A stretch of 64,000 bases of DNA from Azospirillum sp. TSH100. GTDB taxonomy: Bacteria > Pseudomonadota > Alphaproteobacteria > Azospirillales > Azospirillaceae. Where the stretch lies: contig NZ_CP039634.1 in the NCBI RefSeq assembly GCF_004923295.1, forward strand, positions 1,197,001 to 1,261,000, in the 5' to 3' direction. Below are positions 1 to 10,065 of the stretch, one piece after another. The stretch's first letter is position 1; the number at the start of each line of letters is the position of its first letter. Under the pieces are notes generated by a model that did no database searches, was not told the origin of the DNA, and saw only the letters and a list, made by a program, of their open reading frames with translations. The translations under genes and the position numbers were made by a program.

Positions 1-185
1 GCTGTTTGTTGCAATTCAACGTTTGACGCCAGGACGTTGATTTGTGGGAAGATTGGGGCTCAGGATTGTTATCCCTGACAAGCCCACCATGCGTTCGATG
101 TCACGATTACGGCACAGGCGGTGCTTGCATTGCCTTGGCAAGTCCAATGCCCATCACACGGCAAGCGATGGAACGGGGGGAGTCT

Positions 186-599
186 ATGGTTGATGCGGCG
201 AACGGTCAGGCAACCAAACAGGAGTCCGTCAGGCCACTGATCCTGGTGGTGGACGACGACCGTTCGATCGTCGAGGGGTTGGCAATTCTGCTGGACGGCT
301 GGGGGTACGAGGTGGTGAAGGCGCTCAGCGCCGCCGCCCTGGAGGCGCAGCTCGGCGGGTTGGACCGGGTGCCCAACCTGATCATCGCCGACCATTACCT
401 GCCGGCCGGCCGCACCGGGCGGGAGGTGGTTGAGCGTGTCCGTACGGAAACCGGGCAGCAGATCCCCGCCATCATCCTGACCGGCGACAGCACTTCCGAA
501 CGCCGGGACGAGGCCGAACTGATGGGCTGCCAGCTTCTGCTGAAGCCGGTGCAGGTCGGACCGCTGCGCGAGGCGGTCGATGCGCTGTGCAGGCGATAA
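186..599 (+). CDS. Stand-alone response-regulator receiver protein
   Basis: A 137-residue protein made almost entirely of one receiver domain. Visible landmarks are the acidic pair in LVVDDDRS (about residue 24), the phospho-acceptor aspartate in IIADHYLP, the conserved Thr in ILTGD and the Lys in LLKPV. No output domain follows, so it probably acts by protein-protein contact or as a detached receiver of a hybrid kinase. The ATG at 186 is preferred over upstream in-frame ATGs because GGGGGGAG lies just before it. It converges on the HD-GYP gene, 61 bp away. A cognate kinase is not seen nearby. The receiver assignment is firm; the pathway is unknown. Confidence 0.85.
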   Translation: MVDAANGQATKQESVRPLILVVDDDRSIVEGLAILLDGWGYEVVKALSAAALEAQLGGLDRVPNLIIADHYLPAGRTGREVVERVRTETGQQIPAIILTGDSTSERRDEAELMGCQLLLKPVQVGPLREAVDALCRR

Positions 600-660
600 G
601 GGATGCGGCCGGTAGGGTAACGGAAAGGTCGGTGAGGGCCGGGTTGCGGCAACCTCGCCG

Positions 661-2388
661 TCAGGACGAGGAGCCTGCCGCCGCCCCGGGCGGATCGATG
701 TCCGGCAGCACGGCGAGGAAGGCATCGACCACCGCCGGATCGAAACGCAGGCCGGCCAGCCGGCGGATTTCCTCCACCGCGGCATCCCGGCCCAGCGCCG
801 GGCGATAGGGCCGGTCGCGTGTCATCGCGTCATAGGCGTCGGCAACGGCGACAATGCGGGCGCACAGCGGAATCGCAGCCCCGATGCGGCCGTCGGGATA
901 GCCGGTGCCGTCCCAATTCTCGTGATGCCAGCGCGCCACCGCCGCGCCCAGATGCAGGTGGGTCGGGCCATCCGCCAGATGGCTCGCCTGGCTCAGCAGG
1001 TTGGCACCGGCCACCGTGTGGGCCTGCATGGCGCTGCGTTCCGCCTCATCGAGCGGACCGGGTTTCGACAGGATCGCCGGGTTGACCGCGGCGTTGCCGA
1101 TGTCGTGCAGGATGGCCGCCAGCCCGATGATCTCCAAGGTCGACTCGTCCAGCGACTCAGGCACGACGCCGTCGGCATGCAGGCGGCGGGCGATCCGTTC
1201 GGTGATCGCGGCGATGCGCAGCGACCGGCTGAACCGGCTGGCTTCCGGTTCGGCTCCCCCGCCATCGGTGGCCAGCCCGCCGCGGCCGCGTTCGGCCAGA
1301 TCGGCCAGTGCCGCCAGCGTGCCCTGCTGGGCGCGGTAAAGCTGTTCGTAATGGTGCAGGTTGTCGAACCCGACGGAGATCTTGCCGCAGAACACCTCGA
1401 TCAGCTTGCGGTCCAACTCCGACAGCGGCCGGTTGGAGCGCAGATAGACCACCGTCTCGCGGTCGTTCGGCGTGCGGATGTAGAGCGTGCAATGATCGCC
1501 GGCATAGACATGCGCCCGCTTTTCCAGGCAGGTGGTCACAGCGGTCAGCACGGCCGGATCGACATGGCCGGCAGCGGGCTCGTTGATCAGCGCCTCGAAC
1601 CGGCCCGATCCGGCCAGCACATACAGGCTGTTGCCGGGACCGGCCTCGACCGCCGGGTTGCAGCAACCCGTGGTGCCGGTACCGCCGCGCTGCACGCACA
1701 GGATGGCGTCCGGCCCCACCCCCAGCAGGCCCGACAGCTGGGTCAGCACGCCGGCGGCGAACAGCTTCATCGAGCGGGCGCGGAACAGCGACGACGACGC
1801 CTCGATGATCTTCTCCAGGCCGCGGCGGTTGGCGTCGATCGCCACGATGTCCTCGTAGGAGCGCAACGCCGCGACGGTGGTGGTGAAGAGCTGCTGGGCG
1901 GTCAGCTGGGTCTTCGCCTTGTAGTCGTTGATGTCGTAATCGAGGATCACCGCCCGTTCCGGCGCCTGCCCCGGCTGTCCGGTGCGCAGGATGATGCGGA
2001 CGTTGCGGTTCTGAAGCTCTTCGCGGATGTGGTGGACCAGCCGCAGGCCGGCATCCTCCGTCTCCATCACCACGTCCAGCAGGATCAGCGCGATGTCGCT
2101 TTCCCGTGCCAGGATCCGGCGCGCCTCCGCCGCCGAGTGGGCGGACAGGAAGCGGGCCTTGCGGCCCTTGTAGGCGAAATCGGAGAGGACGAGCTTGGTG
2201 ATCGAATGGACTTCCGGCTCGTCATCGACGATCAGCATGGTCCATCGGCTGCCGGGCGGCTCCTCCGCGGTGGCGCCATCCGGCGTGTCAGCCGGGGCGG
2301 CATCGTCGAGGAACACCAGATCCTCGTCAGTGCCGCCCGGGTTGCTTCGGGTCTGCTCCTCCGGTCCGGTCGGGTCGGCGTCGGTCAT
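661..2388 (-). CDS. HD-GYP response regulator with DUF3369 domain (putative c-di-GMP phosphodiesterase)
   Basis: A 575-residue cytosolic protein. A roughly 50-residue acidic leader is followed by a receiver domain starting at TMLIVDD (Asp55/56), with LLDVVM as the phosphorylation site. Residues about 195-350 match the DUF3369 linker domain, and the rest is an HD-GYP phosphodiesterase. Key motifs are LHDIGN for the HD pair and HHENWDGTGYP for the GYP loop, so the catalytic site looks intact. Family knowledge predicts hydrolysis of cyclic-di-GMP under phosphorylation control. It is the last gene of a possible minus-strand run after the SH3 protein, with a 62-bp gap. Its input kinase is not identifiable here. 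Confidence 0.9.
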   Translation of the reverse strand: MTDADPTGPEEQTRSNPGGTDEDLVFLDDAAPADTPDGATAEEPPGSRWTMLIVDDEPEVHSITKLVLSDFAYKGRKARFLSAHSAAEARRILARESDIALILLDVVMETEDAGLRLVHHIREELQNRNVRIILRTGQPGQAPERAVILDYDINDYKAKTQLTAQQLFTTTVAALRSYEDIVAIDANRRGLEKIIEASSSLFRARSMKLFAAGVLTQLSGLLGVGPDAILCVQRGGTGTTGCCNPAVEAGPGNSLYVLAGSGRFEALINEPAAGHVDPAVLTAVTTCLEKRAHVYAGDHCTLYIRTPNDRETVVYLRSNRPLSELDRKLIEVFCGKISVGFDNLHHYEQLYRAQQGTLAALADLAERGRGGLATDGGGAEPEASRFSRSLRIAAITERIARRLHADGVVPESLDESTLEIIGLAAILHDIGNAAVNPAILSKPGPLDEAERSAMQAHTVAGANLLSQASHLADGPTHLHLGAAVARWHHENWDGTGYPDGRIGAAIPLCARIVAVADAYDAMTRDRPYRPALGRDAAVEEIRRLAGLRFDPAVVDAFLAVLPDIDPPGAAAGSSS

Positions 2389-2450
2389 GGCTCTTCAATC
2401 CCGAAAGGGTCATGAGGACGGGCGCGGCCGGCCCGGATGCTGGTCACCCA

Positions 2451-3410
2451 TCAAAACGTATCCAGCTCGATCACCGTACAATCGAGTCCGCGTTGCGCCA
2501 ACGTGCCGCAGGCGGTGTCGACCTGCAAGCGCGTGAAAGGAGCCACCCCGACCTCGTACAGCAGCCGGCCCTTGCGGAAAACCGGCCAGACCATCGGCGG
2601 CATGTCGCGATAGGCGCTGCCCGGTCCGGCGGTGAACTCCTTCCAGGCGCGCAGGCCTTCGGCGTAGCTGACATATTCGCCGAGCCGGATGCCGTAGAGC
2701 ATGCCCGGCTCCACCGGCGGCATGCCGGGCAGGGGATAGGGGGCGGCCACCCCGACCAACCCCTGGACGGGCGCCAGGGCGCGGGTGCCGGCGGGCAGGG
2801 CCAGCGTCGCCTCGCCATCGGCGGCACCGATCAGCGCCACCACGTCGCCCTTGCGCAGGGTGAAGCTACGCCGCTTGCGGTTGGCCAGGATCTCGGTCGC
2901 GGAGATCGGGGCGGCGACGACGACATAGCCTTCCGCCGGAGTCTGGGCCGCCTTGTCCCACGCGGCGCGCGGCACCACGGCGGCGCTGCGGTGCGGCGGC
3001 GGGGCGTCCGCCGGCTGGTTGGCGGCGGGCTTGGGCGGCCGCGGTCCCTCGCCGCCCAGTGCGCCGCCCACCGCCGGCCGGCCGGTGACCATCAGGGCCG
3101 GGTCCAGCGAATCGGCGGGGACATAGCCGATGGGCTGGCCGCCGATGGCGATCTCCGTCCAATAGGTGCCGCGCGGCGTGCCCAGCGCGTTCAGCGCCTT
3201 GCCCTGCTTGAGGGTCATGACGATGCGGGCATCCTCGCTGGGGCCGATCCGCACCTCGATGTCGCGGTTCAGCACCACCTCGCCGGTCAGCGGGGCGCCG
3301 ATGGCGACCGGGCTCTGCGCCCGCGCCGGCGGCGTTGCCGCAACGCCGCCGATACAGGCGAGGAGCAGGGCGAGCGCCATAAGACGGAGGCGGGGCGGCA
3401 GGGCGATCAT
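2451..3410 (-). CDS. Secreted or periplasmic SH3-domain protein
   Basis: A 319-residue protein with an N-terminal signal peptide (basic start, hydrophobic LMALALLLAC, then an Ala-rich cleavage region ending ARA). After it comes a bacterial SH3-like segment around residues 30-95 (VEVRIGP-type start, GYVPADSL near its end). A Pro/Ala-rich linker leads to a second half with another SH3-like stretch (FTLRKGDVVALIG). Such domains usually bind cell-wall or protein ligands; no enzyme motif is seen. The start at 3410 is chosen because it places the signal peptide at the N-terminus. It begins 24 bp after the LysR stop on the same strand. The role is unknown. Confidence 0.7.
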   Translation of the reverse strand: MIALPPRLRLMALALLLACIGGVAATPPARAQSPVAIGAPLTGEVVLNRDIEVRIGPSEDARIVMTLKQGKALNALGTPRGTYWTEIAIGGQPIGYVPADSLDPALMVTGRPAVGGALGGEGPRPPKPAANQPADAPPPHRSAAVVPRAAWDKAAQTPAEGYVVVAAPISATEILANRKRRSFTLRKGDVVALIGAADGEATLALPAGTRALAPVQGLVGVAAPYPLPGMPPVEPGMLYGIRLGEYVSYAEGLRAWKEFTAGPGSAYRDMPPMVWPVFRKGRLLYEVGVAPFTRLQVDTACGTLAQRGLDCTVIELDTF

Positions 3411-3434
3411 GGTATGGCACTCATGGCGCGGCAC

Positions 3435-4358
3435 TCATGGCACGGCAGTCATTGGGCGGCTCCCCTGGCGGCCGGGCAATTGGCCGCCGACGAGATCGTG
3501 GATGGCGTCGGCCAGCAGCCGCACCGGCTTGGGTGCCGTGCCGCGGGCGCGGTGCAGTGCGATGTCGACGTCCGGCAGGTCGGGAAACCCCTCCGCCGCA
3601 CCGATGCGGCGCAGGCTGGACGGCACGGTGCAGGCCTCCATCGCCGTCACCCCCAGCCCCCCCATCACCGCGCCATGGACGGCGACGACACTCTTGCTGG
3701 TGAAGGCGACGCGCCAGTCGCGTCCCATCCCGTCAAGGGCGGCGACCGCGATGTCGCGCACGACGCAGCCCTTGGGGAACAGCGCCAGCGGCAGCGGATC
3801 GAGGCTTTCGACCGGCCGGTGGCCCGCCGGCGGCACCGGATCCTGCGGCGGGGCGACCCAGGACACCGGCTCCTGCCGCACCAGCTCGCCGCCGGTCTCG
3901 CCAGCCTTGCGGGTGATCAGCGCCAGGTCGTAGCGGCCCTTGTCGATCTCCGCCACCAGATCGGGGCTGTTGTCGCAGACGACCTCCACCATCACGTCGG
4001 GATAGGCGGCGTTGAAGCGGGCCAGGATCTCCGGCAGCAGCATGGTGGCGTAATCGTCGGGCGTGCCGATGCGCACGCTCGCCACCGTCGGGCTGCGGTG
4101 CATCAGGGCCAGCACCTCGTCGTTCAGGGTCAGCATGCGGCGGGCGTAGGCCAGCAGCACCTCGCCGTCGCGGGTCATGCGCACGCCGTGGGTGTCGCGC
4201 TCGAACACGCGCTTGCCCACCGTGTCTTCCAGCCGGCGCACCTGCTGGCTGACCGCCGCCTGGGTGCGGCCCAGCCGTTCGCCGGCGCGGGTGAAGCTGG
4301 CGCTGTCGGCCACGGCGACGAAGGCACGCAGCAGATCGGTATCGAGATTGGCGGGCAT
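3435..4358 (-). CDS. LysR-family transcriptional regulator
   Basis: A 307-residue protein of typical LysR size. The N-terminal winged HTH is clear (LLRAFVAVADSASFTRAGE, then AVSQQVRRLE), followed by the co-inducer-binding domain, which begins near SVRIGTPDDYAT. The start at 4358 is chosen because it gives the usual four residues before the HTH; the frame is open further upstream without a recognisable domain. It is divergent from a small gene at 4517 and two palindromes lie between them, the usual arrangement for a self-regulating LysR protein. The effector is unknown. The SH3-protein gene follows 24 bp downstream and may be co-transcribed. Confidence 0.88.
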   Translation of the reverse strand: MPANLDTDLLRAFVAVADSASFTRAGERLGRTQAAVSQQVRRLEDTVGKRVFERDTHGVRMTRDGEVLLAYARRMLTLNDEVLALMHRSPTVASVRIGTPDDYATMLLPEILARFNAAYPDVMVEVVCDNSPDLVAEIDKGRYDLALITRKAGETGGELVRQEPVSWVAPPQDPVPPAGHRPVESLDPLPLALFPKGCVVRDIAVAALDGMGRDWRVAFTSKSVVAVHGAVMGGLGVTAMEACTVPSSLRRIGAAEGFPDLPDVDIALHRARGTAPKPVRLLADAIHDLVGGQLPGRQGSRPMTAVP

Positions 4359-4421
4359 GACGGGAACCGGAAGTTGCCTCCCATTCAAGCAGAGCACCGC
4401 CCCGTCCGCAACGCCGCGGTC

Positions 4422-4450
4422 ATCACGGATCGTGATGACGGCATAATGCC
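4422..4450. promoter_or_regulatory. Two palindromes in the LysR divergent intergenic region
   Basis: ATCACG-GAT-CGTGAT at 4422-4436 contains a T-N11-A motif (TCACGGATCGTGA), the usual core of a LysR box. GGCAT-A-ATGCC follows at 4440-4450. Both lie between the divergent starts at 4358 and 4517. The palindromes are seen directly; binding by the adjacent LysR protein is inference. Confidence 0.4.
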
Positions 4451-4516
4451 TATTCGTTTCCAAGGGATTGGCGCGCGCCCCATTGTCGGTCTCCAATCCT
4501 TATGGAGTGTCCGATC

Positions 4517-4756
4517 ATGTCGCTGTTCGCCGCCTGGACCAGCGTGGTTCTCGGGGCCGCCCGCATCGACCTGCCCGCGGTTCTGACCCCGACGGTGCCG
4601 GAACCGCGGGGCTTCCGCCTTGCCTACAACCCGGTGCCGCCGGCCGCGCCGGCCCCCGCCCCCGCTCCTGCCCGCCGCCTCGTGGCGGAACCGGCTCCGG
4701 TCTCGACCCGCACACCGTTGCCCATAGCCGCGGGGCGGCTGTGTCTTGAGAAGTAG
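4517..4756 (+). CDS. Small Pro/Ala-rich hypothetical protein
   Basis: A 79-residue protein with a hydrophobic N-terminus (MSLFAAWTSVVLGAA) and a Pro/Ala-rich middle. No domain is recognised. Third codon positions are strongly G/C as in the neighbouring genes, which supports real coding. An ATG at 4502 would add five residues. It is divergent from the LysR gene and ends 50 bp before asparaginase, so it could be the LysR target or a leader gene of the asparaginase transcript. No function can be assigned. Confidence 0.5.
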   Translation: MSLFAAWTSVVLGAARIDLPAVLTPTVPEPRGFRLAYNPVPPAAPAPAPAPARRLVAEPAPVSTRTPLPIAAGRLCLEK

Positions 4757-4806
4757 GCGGGCGTCCGCCTATCCTGCCGCCGATGAAATGCCGGGAGGAG
4801 CGGGCG

Positions 4807-5895
4807 ATGGCGCGGGTCTATGTTCTGTACACCGGGGGCACCATCGGGTGCGTGACCAATCCCGAGGGCGCGCTGGCGCCGGTTCCGGGTGCCGAGTTCG
4901 AGCGGCTCGTCCTGTCGGTGCCGGGCCTGTCCGGCCATGGCGTGCAGGGCTATGACGGGCTGGGCTGGACCATGGGCTGGTTCGACCGCACGCTCGACAG
5001 TTCCAACATGAAGCCGGCCGACTGGATCGCCATCGCCCGGCGGCTGTTGTCGGTCTATGACCAGTATGACGGCTTCGTCGTGCTGCATGGCACCGACAGC
5101 ATGGCCTACAGCGCGTCGGCCCTGTCCTTCCTGCTGCCCGGCCTGTCGAAGCCGGTGGTGTTCAGCGGATCGCAGGTGCCGCTGTCCTTCACGCTGAGCG
5201 ACGCCCCGGCCAATCTGGTCGGCGCCATCGTGGCGGCCGGAACCCTGCCGGTGCCGGAGGTCTGCGTCTATTTCGACACCAAGCTGCTGCGCGGCAACCG
5301 ATCGTCCAAGGTCGACGCCAACCGCTTCGCCGGCTTCGATTCGCCGAACTTCCCGCCGCTCGCCACCGTCGGCAGCGTCGTTGCCCGCAACGAGCCCTAT
5401 TGGCTGCCGATGCCGGACAGGGGCGTTTCGCTGGCCGAGCCGGACAACCGGACCAAGCGGCTGGCGGCACTCGACGCCCTGCCGGTGGCGCTGGAGACTT
5501 TTTCCGTCGTCATGCTGTGGCTCTATCCCGGCATCCGGGCGAGCACGGTGTCGGCGATGCTGACCCAGACCAGCCCGGCGGCGAAGGGGGCGGTGCTGCT
5601 GGCCTTCGGCGAGGGCAATGGGCCGACCGATGCCGACTTCCTCGGCGCGCTGTCGGCGGCGGTGAAGGCCGGCATCGTGCTGATGGACAACACCCAGGTG
5701 CAGCGGGGGGCGGTGCTGCCCGGCGCCTATGCCACCGGGCTGGGCGCCATCGGGGCCGTCGGCGCCTATGACATGACGCCGGAGGCCAGCTACGCCAAGC
5801 TGGTCTGCCTGCTGGCCGGCGGGCTGGACGCCGCGGCGGTCAAGGCGGCGATGCCGGTGCCGCAGGCGGGCGAACTGACGGTGATCGCGGGCTGA
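4807..5895 (+). CDS. ansA: Type I L-asparaginase
   Basis: Hydrolyses L-asparagine to aspartate and ammonia. The 362-residue protein carries both family signatures: YTGGTIG at residues 8-14 with the nucleophilic Thr9, and LHGTDSMAYSASALSF with the second catalytic Thr-Asp pair. No signal peptide is present, consistent with the cytosolic type I (AnsA) enzyme. The start at 4807 is chosen because GGGAGGAG lies 6-7 bases upstream and the protein then begins right at the first beta strand; an ATG at 4783 would add eight residues. It lies downstream of a small unknown gene. Substrate preference for asparagine over glutamine is from family knowledge. Confidence 0.9.
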   Translation: MARVYVLYTGGTIGCVTNPEGALAPVPGAEFERLVLSVPGLSGHGVQGYDGLGWTMGWFDRTLDSSNMKPADWIAIARRLLSVYDQYDGFVVLHGTDSMAYSASALSFLLPGLSKPVVFSGSQVPLSFTLSDAPANLVGAIVAAGTLPVPEVCVYFDTKLLRGNRSSKVDANRFAGFDSPNFPPLATVGSVVARNEPYWLPMPDRGVSLAEPDNRTKRLAALDALPVALETFSVVMLWLYPGIRASTVSAMLTQTSPAAKGAVLLAFGEGNGPTDADFLGALSAAVKAGIVLMDNTQVQRGAVLPGAYATGLGAIGAVGAYDMTPEASYAKLVCLLAGGLDAAAVKAAMPVPQAGELTVIAG

Positions 5896-5958
5896 CGCGC
5901 CTGCCCGGAGGCGGGGGCCGCTGGGCCGTCCGCCTCCGGCATGGCTTGCCGCCCCGGC

Positions 5959-6528
5959 TTACTGTCCCATGCCGGGCTGGGCCGGCGCCATGGTGCCGCG
6001 GTTCATCGTTCCGCTGCCCATCGTACCGGCGCCCATGGAGCCGTTGCCCATCGTGCCCTGGTTCATGGTGCCGGAGCCCATGCTCCCCATCGAACCACTT
6101 CCCATCTGGCCGCCCATGGCGCCGCCGGTCGAGCTGCCGTAGCCGGTGTTGGCCTGGCTGCTGTATTGGGCGAGCTGCTGAAGCTCCATCTGGTCCTGCA
6201 TGACGACCACTTGGCGGCCGCGCCGCTCGAAGGAGGCCGGGGGCAGCATGACGGTCTGGCCGGACTTGGCGAGCTTCAGCTCGACCATCGTCTGGCCGTC
6301 GGCGCCGGTGGTGACGTTCTGGATGGTGCCGGCGACCGGGCCGCCGTGGCGGTGGACCACCCGCTTGCCGATCATGTCGCGGCTGGCCTGGACGTCGCGG
6401 GCGCCGGTGTCCATCGTGCCGTTGGCGACCGCGTTGGACTTGGCCGATCCACTGGTCTGGGCGTGCCCCGGAGCGGCGGCGGCCATCAGCAGCAGGGCCG
6501 GAACCGCGGCGGCGAGAAACTTGCGCAT
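5959..6528 (-). CDS. Secreted PRC-barrel-like protein with Met/Gly-rich repeat tail
   Basis: A 189-residue exported protein. A signal peptide (MRKFLAAAVPALLLMAAAAPGHA) precedes a PRC-barrel-like segment of about 70 residues (DMIGKRVVHRHGGPVAGTIQNV and onward to VVVMQDQ). The C-terminal third, about residues 135-185, is an irregular repeat of MGSGSMG / GTMNQGTM type made almost only of Met, Gly, Ser, Thr and Asn. A strong GGGAGGAT ribosome site precedes the ATG. The Met-rich tail could bind metal such as Cu(I) or be a flexible surface segment; neither is shown. It is monocistronic, with about 195 bp of upstream non-coding DNA that contains GTTGTAC twice. Confidence 0.7.
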   Translation of the reverse strand: MRKFLAAAVPALLLMAAAAPGHAQTSGSAKSNAVANGTMDTGARDVQASRDMIGKRVVHRHGGPVAGTIQNVTTGADGQTMVELKLAKSGQTVMLPPASFERRGRQVVVMQDQMELQQLAQYSSQANTGYGSSTGGAMGGQMGSGSMGSMGSGTMNQGTMGNGSMGAGTMGSGTMNRGTMAPAQPGMGQ

Positions 6529-6723
6529 GTCATCCTCCCGGATTGAACCATAACGGGGGAGGCGCCGCGCGGGCGCGGCACCGTCCTCTGCCGTGATGAC
6601 ACCCGGGCGGCCGGTTTGTTTCGCAGGTTGTACGGAATTGCCACGTTGTACAAAAGGCGGGCAGCCGTCCGCGGTGAAGGCCAGTGCGACGTGCGGGCGG
6701 ACCGATGGTGATCGAAAGAAGGT

Positions 6724-7533
6724 TCAGGCCGTCATCGGTTGGCGGAGAAGGCCGTTGCGCGAGGCGTAGATGAATTCCGCGTCCTCCGGCGGTTTCGGGC
6801 CATGGCCGCCTTTCCAGCAGACCGCGAAGCCGTGTCGGCGCAACTCGTCGATGATGGTGGCCGGATTTCCCGCATCCCGGTGCACCTCCATGGCGATGTT
6901 GTCAACGCGCTGGAGCCAGTCGTTGCGGACCATCAGGATGCCGAACTCCGCCCCTTCCACGTCGAGCTTCATGAAGTCGGCGCGTCCCCCGTCGAAGCGT
7001 TGGAGCAGGGCGTCCATTTCGACGACCTCCGCCCCGTCCGCGGTCCAGCCTGTGGGAAGCGGGCCGATGTAGGCCCTGCGGAACTCGATCGGGTGTTCGC
7101 CGGCGATCTGCCTGCGCATGGCCATCTGCGAGAAGTCGTCGCAATCCACCGCGACCACATGATTGCGCCGACCGCCGAGGATGCTCAGGACGCGCGCCAC
7201 TTCGCCCTGGTTGCAGCCGATATCGAGACAGCGGTCGTAGCGGAACCCCTTTTCCAGGAAGGGGCCCAGATAGCAGTCCCGCACATAGAATTCCCTCAGC
7301 CAGGCGAAGTAGGGGGCGTTGCCGGGAGCGGGGGGCGGCACGTCGATCGCCACGCGATGGCCGCGGTAAAGGAACTCCACCGGCCCGGACATCGCATTGT
7401 CGGCCGGGTAGAATTTCCTCTGCCGCATCACGGTGGGCGCATTCAGCAGAACATGGCCGTACCAGCGCAAAGCCTGTCCGGCCGGCATGGCGCGAAGAAT
7501 TCCTGTCAGATCCCTGAAGGCTTGCGACAGCAT
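6724..7533 (-). CDS. FkbM-family SAM-dependent methyltransferase
   Basis: A 269-residue protein with a class I methyltransferase core. Motif I is CLDIGCNQGEVARVL, followed by VVAVDCDDFS. The FkbM hallmark is the MKLDVEGAEFGIL segment, and IAMEVH comes near the end. FkbM relatives methylate hydroxyl groups of glycans, lipids or secondary metabolites; the acceptor here cannot be told. It lies 34 bp downstream of lepA on the same strand and could be read through from it, but no glycan-biosynthesis genes are adjacent. Confidence 0.85.
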   Translation of the reverse strand: MLSQAFRDLTGILRAMPAGQALRWYGHVLLNAPTVMRQRKFYPADNAMSGPVEFLYRGHRVAIDVPPPAPGNAPYFAWLREFYVRDCYLGPFLEKGFRYDRCLDIGCNQGEVARVLSILGGRRNHVVAVDCDDFSQMAMRRQIAGEHPIEFRRAYIGPLPTGWTADGAEVVEMDALLQRFDGGRADFMKLDVEGAEFGILMVRNDWLQRVDNIAMEVHRDAGNPATIIDELRRHGFAVCWKGGHGPKPPEDAEFIYASRNGLLRQPMTA

Positions 7534-7567
7534 GCGCCTGCGTCCAATGGAATCGCCCGCCCGTTCC

Positions 7568-9370
<1,803 letters not shown>

Positions 9371-9584
9371 CGGGGCCCAAACAAGCGAGAGTTTGCCGGG
9401 AACATAGGGCGGACGGGGGATGGGCGCAATGATGGTGTGTCGGCGGGCGCGGCGGAGGGCGTAGGGGCGGTTGCGGAGGGGCGCGGGCGTGGGGCGGGTG
9501 GAACGGGATGGAACGTTTTTCGGCGGGTTTGTGGATCGCTGGACTGCCCCGAAGCGCAGTGCGGTCCCCCCGCTGCCGGCACTC

Positions 9585-9750
9585 GCTCCTGCCAATGCCG
9601 ACAAAAGCCAGCCCTGCTCACGCCGGCCAATTGGCACATCCGGTCCACCAAAAGTTTGCCTTGCCGCTGCATCAGCGCCTGGATGGTAGCGTAGGCGCTG
9701 TATTGCCAGCCTCGCTCTTCGGTCGGCCCGAGTCCTTCCGGCTCTTCCAT
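9585..9750 (-). pseudogene. Remnant of an IS3-like transposase N-terminus
   Basis: Reading minus from 9750, about 40 residues ([20 protein letters not shown] then [16 protein letters not shown]) resemble the N-terminal helix-turn-helix of IS3-type OrfB transposases. Beyond about 9585 the similarity stops and the frame runs into low-complexity Pro/Arg codons. No catalytic DDE region or terminal repeats are seen. The rest of the gap 9371-9955 holds no gene I can support. The remnant sits between lepA and the AT-rich island, suggesting past insertion at this site. Confidence 0.55.
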
Positions 9751-9955
9751 CGCTACTCTCCATCAGAGAGCCGCAACGCTTTAACAGTGTCTCAGATGCG
9801 GATGCATTCCAGCCGTCTTAGCTTCAAGGGCGTTCCAAGCTGGTTGTGTTCTCATCGGGTGCAAGCGGTTTGAGAGGCGAACTTACGAAGGAGTTGCGAG
9901 TCGTAGGACGGCTTCTACAAAATATGCGGAGGTGATTGGTCGTGATTTCTGCGAA

Positions 9956-9993
9956 ATGCTGAGCCCGCCTTGATTGTCAGCAGGGCTCAGCAT
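9956..9993. terminator. 11-bp perfect inverted repeat at the edge of the AT-rich island
   Basis: ATGCTGAGCCC (9956-9966) pairs perfectly with GGGCTCAGCAT (9983-9993) across a 16-base loop. It lies about 70 bases downstream of the orphan gene on the minus strand and marks the switch from GC-rich to AT-rich DNA. There is no T-run on the minus side, so it may be a factor-assisted terminator or an element end. Confidence 0.45.
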
Positions 9994-10065
9994 GGCCTAT
10001 TATTTTAATTGCATGTGGTATCGGCTAAGTTTACGTGTCAGTCATTTTAATAAAGTCTTGCTGTC

